A stretch of DNA of 64,000 nt from Polynucleobacter sp. 31A-FELB (GTDB lineage: Bacteria; Pseudomonadota; Gammaproteobacteria; Burkholderiales; Burkholderiaceae): positions 62,001 through 126,000 of the forward strand of contig NZ_JACVOO010000006.1 of NCBI RefSeq assembly GCF_018882405.1. The letters run 5' to 3'. Position numbers and translations under genes: made by a program. Positions 56,043 through 64,000 of this stretch are shown here, piece by piece (within the stretch, counting starts at the first letter, position 1; every line of letters starts with the position of its first letter). The notes under the pieces were generated by a model. The model was not told where the DNA came from and ran no database searches. It saw nothing but the letters and a program-made list of their open reading frames with translations.

Positions 56043-58391
56043 ATGAAGCCAGAAATTTCCCTAATCGCCCCCACTTTGCCAACACATTGGACTGGCGCTT
56101 TAGAGGCACCTCAATCCCCAGTAAAAGACCCCAACTCAATACTGGCATGGGTTGAGCTGGATCTCGATGGCGAGATGCGCTTTGAAAAAAGCCTCCTTTG
56201 CCTTATCCCAACGGGCCTATTTTGGACCGATGGCGCTCACTCAGAATTCTGGCCTATTAGCTCTGGGGCTCATCTTTCGCATGGAGATCATGCTGGAGTA
56301 GGACACCTCAAATTGGAGTCTGAGACCAGTCTGCTGCGACTTTGGTATTTCACTTTGGCCGTTAATCCTCAGGTATTGCGCTTACAAAGTAGCTTTAAGC
56401 GCTTAATTCGGGGTGATCAGGCTGCGAAAGAGCCTGAGGCTTCCGAATACGACAAGCAGGTTTGCCCAGTTTGTTTAAGTCCCAAGCCTGCCAATTCAGA
56501 TGCTTGTCCGACGTGTGATCCAGAGCAGGATGCGCCTCCATCGACTTGGACTTTATTTAAGTTGTGGCGTTTTGCGCGCCCTTACAAAAAAGAGCTTTTG
56601 CTGGGATTCGTACTGACCTTGCTTTCTACCGGCGCTACCCTCATTCCGCCGTATCTGACGATGCCTTTAATGGATCACGTGTTGATTCCCTATGAAAAAG
56701 GTAATCCGATTGATTTTGCTTTAGCTACCAAATACCTTTTGGCTTTATTTGCTGCGGCAATCGTAGCCTGGGGTTTGGGTTGGTGGAAGACTTATCTGCT
56801 CGCCTTGGTGAGTGAACGTATCGGCGCAGATCTGCGCAATACCACCTTTGAGCATTTACTCAAATTGTCCTTAGAGTATTTCGGCGGCAAAAGAACAGGT
56901 GACTTAATTGCGCGTATTGGCGCTGAGACTGACCGCATTTGTGTATTTCTATCTCTCTACGCTTTGGACTTTGCGACCGACGTCATCATGATTACGATGA
57001 CAGCAGCAATTTTGGTGTCGATTGATCCTTTGCTCGCATTGGTCACTTTGGCGCCATTGCCATTTATCGTGTGGATGATTCATGTAGTGCGAGACAAACT
57101 CCGTTTTGGGTTTGAAAAGATTGATCGCGTTTGGTCTGAAGTAACCAATATCTTGGCCGATACGATTCCAGGCATTCGAGTAGTGAAAGCCTTTGCTCAA
57201 GAAGACCGTGAGCTCAAACGTTTTGTCGATTCCAATAAACACAATTTACAAATCAATGATCGCGTCAATCGCGTATGGGGATTATTTTCCCCAACAGTCA
57301 CACTTCTAACCGAGACTGGCCTCTTAGTAGTGTGGGGTTTCGGCATTTGGCAGGTGGCGCACCAAAAGGTTACTGTTGGTGTATTAATTGCATTCCTTGC
57401 ATACATTGGACGCTTCTACATTCGACTCGATTCAATGAGTCGCATCGTTTCTCACACGCAAAAAGCGGCTGCTGGCGCTAAGCGTATTTTTGATATTTTG
57501 GATCATGTCTCGAGCGTTCCTGAGCCAATCAATCCAGCGCCTTTGGGTGAAGTCAAAGGCCGCATCTCCTTGCGTGGCGTGGGTTTCCGGTACGGTAACC
57601 GCGCAGTTTCTAAAGGCATTGATCTAGATATTGCCCCTGGAGAAATGATTGGTTTAGTGGGTCATAGCGGTTCTGGTAAGAGTACTTTGGTGAACTTGAT
57701 TTGCCGTTTCTATGATGTGAGCGCGGGTTCTATTGCATTGGATGGGCGCGATATTCGTAGTATCGGAATTGCTGACTATCGCAAGCGCATTGGTTTAGTT
57801 TTACAAGAGCCATTTTTATTCTTTGGCACGATTGCAGAAAATATTGCCTACGGAAAACCGGATGCAACTCGTGAAGAAATTATTGAAGCGGCACGCGCCG
57901 CACATGCCCATGAATTTATTCTTCGCCTACCACTGGGTTATGACTCATTAGTGGGTGAGCGCGGTCAATCTCTTTCGGGCGGTGAGCGTCAACGTATTTC
58001 AATTGCACGTGCACTCTTAATTAATCCAAGCATTTTGATTTTGGATGAGGCCACTTCATCGGTAGACACTACTACTGAAAAAGAAATTCAGCGTGCTTTG
58101 GATAACTTGGTTAAAGGACGCACCACCATCGCGATTGCCCATCGCCTCTCTACTTTAAGAAAGGCAGACCGCTTGGTTGTGCTTGATAAGGGTGAGATTG
58201 TGGAGATTGGCTCGCATGATGAGTTAATGGATGCGCAGGGCGCTTACTACGCCTTGTATCAAGCTCAGCTACGCCATGCTGCCGAGTTGGTTGAAGGTGG
58301 GGCTATTGGTGAAAGTATTGAAGAAGGCAAAAATGAGCGTGAAGAAGAGCGCCTGCAAGTGATTGCCAAAGAAACTGGAGGTGGCGTATGA
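56043..58391 (+). CDS. ABC exporter with N-terminal zinc-ribbon domain, cyanophycin-associated
   Basis: A 782-residue half-transporter. Residues of about 1-135 form an unassigned domain. Two CxxC pairs (C141/C144 and C155/C158) make a zinc ribbon. Six membrane segments follow from about 185, then the ATPase with Walker A GHSGSGKST near 540, signature LSGGERQR near 644 and Walker B ILILDEATSSVD near 666. The end is an acidic Glu-rich tail. As I recall, NCBI annotates relatives as cyanophycin-metabolism-associated ABC transporters. It diverges from the synthetase genes and overlaps the DUF1854 gene by 4 bp. Substrate unknown; a dipeptide or regulatory role is possible. Confidence 0.85.
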   Translation: MKPEISLIAPTLPTHWTGALEAPQSPVKDPNSILAWVELDLDGEMRFEKSLLCLIPTGLFWTDGAHSEFWPISSGAHLSHGDHAGVGHLKLESETSLLRLWYFTLAVNPQVLRLQSSFKRLIRGDQAAKEPEASEYDKQVCPVCLSPKPANSDACPTCDPEQDAPPSTWTLFKLWRFARPYKKELLLGFVLTLLSTGATLIPPYLTMPLMDHVLIPYEKGNPIDFALATKYLLALFAAAIVAWGLGWWKTYLLALVSERIGADLRNTTFEHLLKLSLEYFGGKRTGDLIARIGAETDRICVFLSLYALDFATDVIMITMTAAILVSIDPLLALVTLAPLPFIVWMIHVVRDKLRFGFEKIDRVWSEVTNILADTIPGIRVVKAFAQEDRELKRFVDSNKHNLQINDRVNRVWGLFSPTVTLLTETGLLVVWGFGIWQVAHQKVTVGVLIAFLAYIGRFYIRLDSMSRIVSHTQKAAAGAKRIFDILDHVSSVPEPINPAPLGEVKGRISLRGVGFRYGNRAVSKGIDLDIAPGEMIGLVGHSGSGKSTLVNLICRFYDVSAGSIALDGRDIRSIGIADYRKRIGLVLQEPFLFFGTIAENIAYGKPDATREEIIEAARAAHAHEFILRLPLGYDSLVGERGQSLSGGERQRISIARALLINPSILILDEATSSVDTTTEKEIQRALDNLVKGRTTIAIAHRLSTLRKADRLVVLDKGEIVEIGSHDELMDAQGAYYALYQAQLRHAAELVEGGAIGESIEEGKNEREEERLQVIAKETGGGV

Positions 58392-58864
58392 GTCATCATC
58401 AACAGTCGCATACCTTAGAGCGTGATGCCCTTGGCCGACTCGTGTTTATTGATGCTGCTGGCACTCGTCATATAGGCGTCTATCCAGTCAGAGCCTTCCC
58501 GATCACCTCACCTGGCACTGGAATCTCCATCATGGATCAGTCGGGCAAGGAGTTATGCTGGTTTGATGACATCACCGCTATTTCAGAGGGCGAGCTAGCT
58601 CTGATTGAAGAGGAATTGGCTGCCCGTGAGTTCATGCCAGTGATCGAAAAAATCACCAAGGTATCTACTTTTGCTACCCCAAGTATTTGGGATATCGAAA
58701 CTGACCGTGGCCCCACCAGAATTCGCCTTAAAGGCGAGGAAGACATTCGCCGAATTGCTGGAAATACGCTGCTAATTGCTGACTCCAATGGCCTCCAGTT
58801 TTTGATCAAAGATTCCACTCAACTCGATAAAGTCAGTAAGAAGCTTTTAGATCGATTCCGTTAA
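58388..58864 (+). CDS. DUF1854 family protein, cyanophycin-associated
   Basis: A 158-residue soluble protein without signal peptide. Visible pattern: LERDALGRLVFIDAAG near residue 9, YPVRAFPITSPGTGISI near 32, and WDIETDRGPTRIRLKGEEDIRR near 100 as a beta-rich block. It overlaps the ABC exporter gene (ATGA), so they are translated together. DUF1854 genes are known to travel with cyanophycin genes; the function is not known. Confidence 0.8.
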   Translation: MSHHQQSHTLERDALGRLVFIDAAGTRHIGVYPVRAFPITSPGTGISIMDQSGKELCWFDDITAISEGELALIEEELAAREFMPVIEKITKVSTFATPSIWDIETDRGPTRIRLKGEEDIRRIAGNTLLIADSNGLQFLIKDSTQLDKVSKKLLDRFR

Positions 58865-58940
58865 AAATTTCCCCCGCAAAATACTTATAGGGTTACTACT
58901 AATAAGCTAGTGTTACCCCTAACTAACCATTTGGTAAATA

Positions 58941-58954
58941 TTGATGGTAATCAA
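58941..58954 (+). promoter_or_regulatory. FNR-type box upstream of the tctCBA operon
   Basis: TTGAT-GGTA-ATCAA is a perfect FNR consensus dyad. A -10-like TAAAAA follows at 58976-58981, so a transcript start near 58988 would place the box centre at about -40.5, class II spacing. This is seen in the sequence; binding is inferred. Confidence 0.6.
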
Positions 58955-59044
58955 GTATTCATGCCCTGATATGGATAAAAATCCATGCATAACAAAGACA
59001 AGCCAAAGTAATATTGGTATTCAAAATTTTTTGGAGGAGCGTTC

Positions 59045-60049
59045 ATGAAGATGAAGTTAAAAGGGGCATTGATTTCCACCGCATTAGCCCTCGGTGCTGC
59101 TGGTTTTTCACCTGCTTTCGCTGCTTGGGAGCCATCCAAGCCAGTTGAGTTCATTATTCCTGCCGGTCCTGGCGGTGGTGCTGACCAAATGGCCCGCATG
59201 ATCCAAGGCATTATTACGAAAAATAACTTAATGAAACAGGCAGTGATTCCTGTGAACAAGGGTGCAGGTGCTGGAGCTGAAGGTTTCTTGGCAATGAAAG
59301 AAGCTAAGGGCGACCCAAATAAAATCGTTATTACACTTTCTAACTTGTTTACAACCCCATTAGCAACTGGCGTTCCATTCAATTGGCAAGACATCACTCC
59401 AGTGGCGATGTTGGCTCTTGACCAATTCGTTTTATGGGATAACTCTGATAAGCCTTACAAAACTGCCAAGGAGTATATCGACGCAGCTAAAGCGGCTGGT
59501 CCTGGTAAGTTTAAGATGGGTGGTACTGGCTCCAAGTCTGAAGACCAGATCATTACTGTAGCGATTGAAAAAGCAACTGGCGCTAAGTTCACATACATCC
59601 CATTCAAAGGGGGTGGCGACGTTGCTGTGCAACTCGTTGGTAATCACATTGATTCTTCTGTGAATAACCCAATTGAAGCAGTTGCACAATGGCGTGCAAA
59701 CAAGTTACGTGCATTGTGCGTATTTGATGACACACGTATGCCATACAAAGAGAAGGTGACTGATACCCAATCATGGTATGACGTACCAACTTGTAAAGAA
59801 GCAGGTGTCCCTACTGACTATGTCATGTTGCGCGGAATTTTCATGGCTCCTGGCGTAACTCAAGAACAGGTTGATTACTATATCGATGTGTTCAAAAAGG
59901 TGCGCGCTACACCAGAGTGGAAGAAGTTCATGGCTGATGGTGCGTTCAATCAGACATTCATGACTGGTAAAGAGTTTAGAAATTGGCTCACATTAAATGA
60001 AGCGTTACATAAGCAATTAATGACCGAAGCTGGCTTCTTGGCTAAGTAA
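59045..60049 (+). CDS. tctC: TTT transporter substrate-binding protein (TctC/Bug family)
   Basis: A 334-residue periplasmic receptor. The signal peptide spans about residues 1-26 (ending SPAFA) and the mature start has the motif VEFIIPAGPGGGADQMARM. GGAGGAG precedes the ATG. Its genes for the small and large membrane subunits follow, so this is a complete TTT system for an organic acid of unknown identity. A terminator hairpin after it and a longer gap suggest the binding protein is made in excess over the channel. It is distinct in sequence from the Bug protein in the malonate module. Confidence 0.9.
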   Translation: MKMKLKGALISTALALGAAGFSPAFAAWEPSKPVEFIIPAGPGGGADQMARMIQGIITKNNLMKQAVIPVNKGAGAGAEGFLAMKEAKGDPNKIVITLSNLFTTPLATGVPFNWQDITPVAMLALDQFVLWDNSDKPYKTAKEYIDAAKAAGPGKFKMGGTGSKSEDQIITVAIEKATGAKFTYIPFKGGGDVAVQLVGNHIDSSVNNPIEAVAQWRANKLRALCVFDDTRMPYKEKVTDTQSWYDVPTCKEAGVPTDYVMLRGIFMAPGVTQEQVDYYIDVFKKVRATPEWKKFMADGAFNQTFMTGKEFRNWLTLNEALHKQLMTEAGFLAK

Positions 60050-60065
60050 TTTTTGAGAAATTAAA

Positions 60066-60097
60066 TAGGACCCCTAAGAAGTGGGGTCCTATTTTTT
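60066..60097 (+). terminator. Intra-operonic terminator between tctC and tctB
   Basis: TAGGACCCC pairs with GGGGTCCTA across an 8-nt loop, followed by TTTTTT. It lies between two genes of one operon and would reduce tctBA transcription relative to tctC. Confidence 0.88.
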
Positions 60098-60137
60098 GAG
60101 TAAGCGTATCTATTAACTTTATTAAAAAATATAAAAA

Positions 60138-60665
60138 ATGTCTGAACATACAAACAATACAAATCAAGACTCAGTCATTAGCGTTAGAGCGATGGATATC
60201 ATCACATCGATCGTGTTCCTGGCAATAGGCCTGACAGTGATGATTGGTAGCCTGAAGTTGGGTGCTAGCTGGGGTGCCGATGGCCCAGAAGCTGGTTACT
60301 TTCCCTTCTATATCAGCTTGATCATCATGTTATCTAGTACGGTTACTTTGTATCAAGCTGCAATCGTGAACAAGAAAAAGAAAGCCGAATCTTTTGTTGA
60401 TAGTGAGCCCGCCAAGCAGGTGATGGCGGTATTATTGCCGGCGATTGTGTTTGTGCTTGGTGTGCAATTGATTGGCATTTATGTTTCTGCGGCCCTCTAT
60501 ATCGCGGTCTTCATGGTGTGGTTGGGAAAATATCCAATTTGGAAGGCGGTTGTTGTCTCTGTTGGAGTGAGCGCGGCCCTTTACCTCATGTTCGAATACT
60601 GGTTCCAAGTTCCATTGCCTCATGGCACATGGTTCAATCCACTCGAGTTTGTGGGCGTAAATTAA
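60138..60665 (+). CDS. tctB: TTT transporter small membrane subunit TctB
   Basis: A 175-residue inner-membrane protein with four hydrophobic segments (about residues 21-40, 55-72, 97-118 and 127-152), the TctB plan. It pairs with TctA downstream. The upstream terminator and the A-rich leader AAAAATATAAAAA have no strong ribosome site. The gap to tctA is 41 bp. Confidence 0.87.
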   Translation: MSEHTNNTNQDSVISVRAMDIITSIVFLAIGLTVMIGSLKLGASWGADGPEAGYFPFYISLIIMLSSTVTLYQAAIVNKKKKAESFVDSEPAKQVMAVLLPAIVFVLGVQLIGIYVSAALYIAVFMVWLGKYPIWKAVVVSVGVSAALYLMFEYWFQVPLPHGTWFNPLEFVGVN

Positions 60666-60706
60666 AAAACAATAATTATTAAAAAAGATTAAAAAAGGAG
60701 TCTAAG

Positions 60707-62206
60707 TTGGAAGAAATTAACGCTCTATTCAACGGCTTTGCCGTTGCAATGACACCCTTTAACTTGCTATTAATGCTTGTCGGTGTAACTCTTGGTGTGA
60801 TTATTGGTGTATTACCTGGTTTAGGTGGTGCGAACGGTATTGCGATTCTGTTGCCATTGACCTTCACCATGCCACCAACTTCAGCGATCATTATGTTGTC
60901 CTGTATTTACTGGGGTGCATTGTTTGGTGGTGCGATTACATCCGTGCTGTTTAATATCCCTGGTGAACCGTGGTCTGTTGCGACAACCTTTGACGGTTAT
61001 CCAATGGCTCGTAATGGTAAAGCTGGCGAAGCATTGACAGCAGCGTTCACATCCTCATTTGTGGGTGCATTCTTTGCGATTGTGATGATTACCTTCTTGG
61101 CACCATTGGTGGCGAAGTTTGCCCTCCAATTCGGCCCGCCGGAGTTCTTCTCGGTCTACCTCTTGACCTTCTGTAGTTTTGTGGGCATGAATAAAGGTTC
61201 GCCATTTAAGACAATTTCAGCAATGATGCTCGGCTTTGCGTTGGCTACCGTTGGTATGGATACCGTGACTGGTCAGCTGCGTTTAACTTTCGGTAACCCA
61301 GAGTTGATGCGTGGTTTTGACTTCTTGATCGCTGTGATCGGCCTGTTTGGTATTGGCGAGATTCTTCTTTCAATGGAGGAGGGCTTGGCATTCCAAGGTG
61401 CTGCAGCGAAGATTCGCGGTAAGGTTGTTTGGGAAACTTGGAAGCAGTTACCAAAATATTGGGCCACTTCATTACGTAGTTGCTTAATTGGTTGCTGGAT
61501 GGGTATCACTCCAGGCGGCGCTACCCCTGCATCTTTCATGGCTTATGGTGTTGCAAAGCGTGTTTCTAAAGAAGGTGACAAGTTTGGCACCGGAAAAATG
61601 GAAGGTATTGTTGCTCCAGAAACAGCGGCTCACGCTGCTGGTACAGCTGCCTTGTTGCCAATGTTGTCATTAGGTATCCCAGGATCACCAACAGCTGCTG
61701 TATTGCTTGGCGGTTTGTTGATCTGGGGCTTACAACCAGGCCCATTGCTCTTCGTTGAGAAACCAGACTTCGTTTGGGGCTTGATCGCTAGTATGTACTT
61801 AGGTAACTTAGCAGGCTTGTTTGTTGTATTAACTTGCGTGCCATTGTTTGCCTCAATCTTGAGAATTCCATTCTCTATCATTGCCCCAGTCATTATTGTG
61901 ATTTGTGCGGTTGGTGCATATACCGTTCACAACGCGATGTTTGACGTTTGGTTGATGTTGGGCTTCGGTGTGCTGGGTTATGTCTTCAAGAAACTCGATT
62001 ACCCAATGGCTCCTATGGTCTTGGCCTTGGTGTTGGGTGACCGTGCAGAAGACTCATTCCGTCAATCCATGTTGTTCTCACAAGGTAGCTTAGATATTTT
62101 CTTCTCTAACTACTTGGTAGGTGCAATCACTACATTGGCTTTGGTATTGCTGTTCTGGCCATTGATTGGCAAGTTTGTAGGCAAGAAAAAAGCTGCTGCA
62201 GCGTAA
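60707..62206 (+). CDS. tctA: TTT transporter large membrane subunit TctA
   Basis: A 499-residue polytopic permease with the TctA signature GVLPGLGGANGIAILLPLT near residues 35-53 and the repeated glycine-rich LSLGIPGSPTAAVLLGGL near 322. About twelve hydrophobic segments span it. The start is TTG at 60707, preceded by AAAGGAG 6 bases away. It ends with a terminator 25 bp downstream. The system imports a carboxylate driven by ion gradient. Confidence 0.92.
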   Translation: MEEINALFNGFAVAMTPFNLLLMLVGVTLGVIIGVLPGLGGANGIAILLPLTFTMPPTSAIIMLSCIYWGALFGGAITSVLFNIPGEPWSVATTFDGYPMARNGKAGEALTAAFTSSFVGAFFAIVMITFLAPLVAKFALQFGPPEFFSVYLLTFCSFVGMNKGSPFKTISAMMLGFALATVGMDTVTGQLRLTFGNPELMRGFDFLIAVIGLFGIGEILLSMEEGLAFQGAAAKIRGKVVWETWKQLPKYWATSLRSCLIGCWMGITPGGATPASFMAYGVAKRVSKEGDKFGTGKMEGIVAPETAAHAAGTAALLPMLSLGIPGSPTAAVLLGGLLIWGLQPGPLLFVEKPDFVWGLIASMYLGNLAGLFVVLTCVPLFASILRIPFSIIAPVIIVICAVGAYTVHNAMFDVWLMLGFGVLGYVFKKLDYPMAPMVLALVLGDRAEDSFRQSMLFSQGSLDIFFSNYLVGAITTLALVLLFWPLIGKFVGKKKAAAA

Positions 62207-62230
62207 GCTAAACAGCGAAATCAGTAAAGA

Positions 62231-62252
62231 AAAGGGGCGCAAGCCCCTTTTT
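62231..62252 (+). terminator. Rho-independent terminator after tctA
   Basis: AAGGGGC pairs with GCCCCTT around the loop GCAA, followed by a run of T. It ends the tctCBA operon before the DUF2946 gene. Confidence 0.93.
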
Positions 62253-62288
62253 CTATTTCTGCAAAAAATCCGATAAAATCACCCCATC

Positions 62289-62663
62289 ATGAATTTCCGC
62301 AAAAACCGCCTCATTCACTGGATTGCTGCCTTTGCAATCGCAATGAGTGCACTTGCGCCAGCAGTTTCTCAAGCGGTATCGCTAACGAAGCATGGCCAAG
62401 GTTTTGCCATGGAAATCTGTTCTGCTGATGGCGCTAAGGTGCAAATTCAGGTGCAGGGCGATGAACAGGCGAATGAATCTGAATTTATGCAGCCTTGCCC
62501 ATACTGCGTAGCTCACACAAGCATTACTCCATCGTTCAATACGAATCTCACATTTCAGGCACCGCAAACATTGTCTTTGCTGCCACAGCTTTTCTATCAA
62601 TCACCCAAGCCCCTCGCTGTTTGGGTAACGCCCCCTTCAGCAGCGCCTCCAGCAATTACCTAA
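62289..62663 (+). CDS. DUF2946-type secreted protein, copper-linked context
   Basis: A 124-residue exported protein. Residues of about 10-29 form a signal peptide ending VSQA. A Cys at about 43 and the motif CPYCVAH near 74 are the visible candidate metal ligands, and the C-terminus is proline-rich. This matches DUF2946, a family of unknown function often beside TonB receptors for copper. The adjacent gene encodes such a receptor, so a role in copper handling is plausible. GATAAAAT just upstream is a possible -10. Confidence 0.75.
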   Translation: MNFRKNRLIHWIAAFAIAMSALAPAVSQAVSLTKHGQGFAMEICSADGAKVQIQVQGDEQANESEFMQPCPYCVAHTSITPSFNTNLTFQAPQTLSLLPQLFYQSPKPLAVWVTPPSAAPPAIT

Positions 62664-62722
62664 CACTACATCCCTCCCTTTTTTGGGTTTTGTAATTGAC
62701 CATTCTGGTCATTGTTTTGGTG

Positions 62723-64000
62723 ATGCAAATGAAATTAGTAAAAATTACGCCTATGGCGTTGGTAGCTTTTTTAATGTGTTCTGGCGTATATGCACAAATC
62801 AGTCAAGAAATTGATTCGTTAACAGTAACCGGCATTCAGGAGGCTCCGTTAACTCAAACTTCGCTATCTGGGGCTCAACTTAATCAATCTCGCGTTAATA
62901 CCAACAACACCGCTGCCATGCTGCTTAATATTCCCGGGGTCAGCATGTACACCAATGGTGGCGTATCGGGATTGACATCTATTCATGGTTTGGCGGATGA
63001 TCGCGTTGCAGTCAAGGTCGATGGAACGGATCTATTGGCTTCATGCCCAAACCATATGAATTCACCACTGTCCTACATTAGCCCATCAAATGTGGGTAGC
63101 GTCAAAGTGGTTACAGGCCTATCCCCGGTTAGCATGGGTGGCGATAGCTTAGGTGGCGTGGTTTCTATTCAGTCTTTGCCGCCAGTCTTTGCTAATAAGG
63201 GTGAAACACTCCAACAGGGGGAAGTTGGAGCATCCTATAGTAGCAACGCCAGCGCGATTGCTGGCAACTTAAATATTACCGCTGCTGGTGATGAGTTCAG
63301 TGCTAACTACACTGTAGATTCTGCAAAGGCAGGGAATTACACTGCCGGCGGTAACTTCAAGCCTGCTGGAAATGGGATATCTCCGAGCACAGTCGGCGCC
63401 TCTAAATATATTGCAACCAATCAACAACTCTCTTTAGCTTGGCAAAAAGATAACCACTTGGTTGAATTTAAGACTAGTTATCAGTTCGTTCCATTTGAGG
63501 GCTACTCAAACCAGCGTATGGACATGACGAAAAATATTGGTACGCAATTTAATTTGAAGTACACGGGCCAATACGATTGGGGTAAGTTGGAAGCCCAAGC
63601 CTATAACCAGATGGTGAATCACCAGATGGATGACAACGTTGGGGCTAGAACGAACGCAGCTGGAACTGCTCAACAAATGCAAATGCCAATGTTGACTGCA
63701 AGTGCAACCAATGGAGTTAATGTAAAAGGCACTCTGCCGATTTCAGAAACTTCATTAGCTAGACTGGGCGGTTTATTCCAGACTTACAAGTTGAATGATT
63801 GGTGGCCCGCTGTTCCCGGAAGCATGGGAATGATGGGTCCAAACACAATGCAGAATATTAATAATGGTACGAGGGACCGCGCTGGTTTATTTGGCGAGTT
63901 AGAGCAGCAATGGACGAAAGAGTGGATGGGGTTAGCTGGTTTGCGTGTTGAACAGGTAGCGTCAAATGCGGGGAATGTTCAGCCATATAGCAATACGAAT
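62723..64000 (+). CDS. TonB-dependent copper receptor, OprC/NosA-like (partial, right edge)
   Basis: An outer-membrane receptor cut by the window after 426 codons. The signal peptide ends near SGVYA. The plug has SCPNHMNSPLSYI, giving CxxxM (C108/M112), and later NHQMDDN, giving HxM (H300/M302). These two motifs are the copper-binding pattern of OprC. Methionine-rich runs (QQMQMPM, PGSMGMMGPNTM) fit. The start at 62723 is uncertain; 62729 is in frame. It follows the DUF2946 gene by 59 bp. A TGACCA-TTC-TGGTCA hairpin (62697-62711) lies between them. The C-terminal barrel is outside the window. Confidence 0.85.
   Translation, partial: MQMKLVKITPMALVAFLMCSGVYAQISQEIDSLTVTGIQEAPLTQTSLSGAQLNQSRVNTNNTAAMLLNIPGVSMYTNGGVSGLTSIHGLADDRVAVKVDGTDLLASCPNHMNSPLSYISPSNVGSVKVVTGLSPVSMGGDSLGGVVSIQSLPPVFANKGETLQQGEVGASYSSNASAIAGNLNITAAGDEFSANYTVDSAKAGNYTAGGNFKPAGNGISPSTVGASKYIATNQQLSLAWQKDNHLVEFKTSYQFVPFEGYSNQRMDMTKNIGTQFNLKYTGQYDWGKLEAQAYNQMVNHQMDDNVGARTNAAGTAQQMQMPMLTASATNGVNVKGTLPISETSLARLGGLFQTYKLNDWWPAVPGSMGMMGPNTMQNINNGTRDRAGLFGELEQQWTKEWMGLAGLRVEQVASNAGNVQPYSNTN

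Noticed and set aside
62495..62695. A 66-codon frame overlapping the DUF2946 gene
   Set aside because: It is another frame of the same sequence without ribosome site or conserved pattern.

Overview
The window reads as a chromosomal segment of a free-living betaproteobacterium of the Burkholderiaceae, most probably Polynucleobacter or a close relative. This is an inference from gene content and protein style: a CysB-type regulator, lptF/lptG beside pepA-holC, zapA followed by 6S RNA, panC-scpA-DUF3460, tandem cyanophycin synthetases, and many tripartite tricarboxylate (TTT/Bug) proteins. Base composition looks moderate and even. I see no insertion sequence, prophage, CRISPR array, rRNA or tRNA. 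Coding density is high, with many 1-8 bp overlaps.

Layout. 1-6 kb: edge-truncated CysB-family regulator, lptG/lptF (LPS export) and the divergent pepA-holC-lgt. 6-11 kb: a malonate-use module (MdcR-like LysR, malonyl-CoA decarboxylase, a Bug binding protein, malonyl-CoA synthetase). 11-12.7 kb: TauE-like permease, 6S RNA, zapA and a small coiled-coil gene. 12.7-17.9 kb: a vitamin B12 uptake operon (btuB, btuF, btuC, btuD order) behind a cobalamin riboswitch. 17.9-24.6 kb: an oxalate-degradation cluster: a cysteine-free Crp/Fnr regulator, oxalyl-CoA decarboxylase, two formyl-CoA transferases, a lone PAS protein and a 10-formyl-THF-hydrolase-like formyltransferase. 24.6-32.6 kb: panC, scpA, DUF3460, metG, fdhD, dcd, an AdiA-type decarboxylase and an orphan YefM antitoxin. 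32.6-38.6 kb: TRAP permeases behind argH, then hemC-hemD and ubiC. 38.6-51 kb: rhlE, an aldehyde dehydrogenase, msrA, pdxH, tcdA, amino-acid permease plus alanine dehydrogenase, a GDT1-type manganese exporter, pepN and fbp. 51-59 kb: a cyanophycin locus (two synthetases) divergent from an ABC exporter with an N-terminal zinc ribbon and a DUF1854 gene. 59-62.3 kb: a complete tctC-tctB-tctA transporter behind an FNR-type box. 62.3-64 kb: a DUF2946 protein and a copper-type TonB receptor cut by the window edge.

How the parts work together. The oxalate genes form a cycle: Frc charges oxalate with CoA from formyl-CoA, Oxc regenerates formyl-CoA plus CO2, and formate leaves. FdhD nearby matures formate dehydrogenase, and the formyltransferase may link the pathway to one-carbon folate chemistry. 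The regulator has the E-x-x-S-R recognition helix of FNR, and a TTGAC-N4-GTCAA palindrome sits at class II promoter spacing ahead of oxc. A closely related TTGAT-N4-ATCAA box precedes tctCBA. The strongest candidates for undescribed biology are this oxalate regulation and formyltransferase, the cyanophycin-linked ABC/DUF1854 pair, and the structured leaders (rhlE, and 6S RNA abutting tauE). All functional calls rest on reading the sequence and recalled family features; no search was run.
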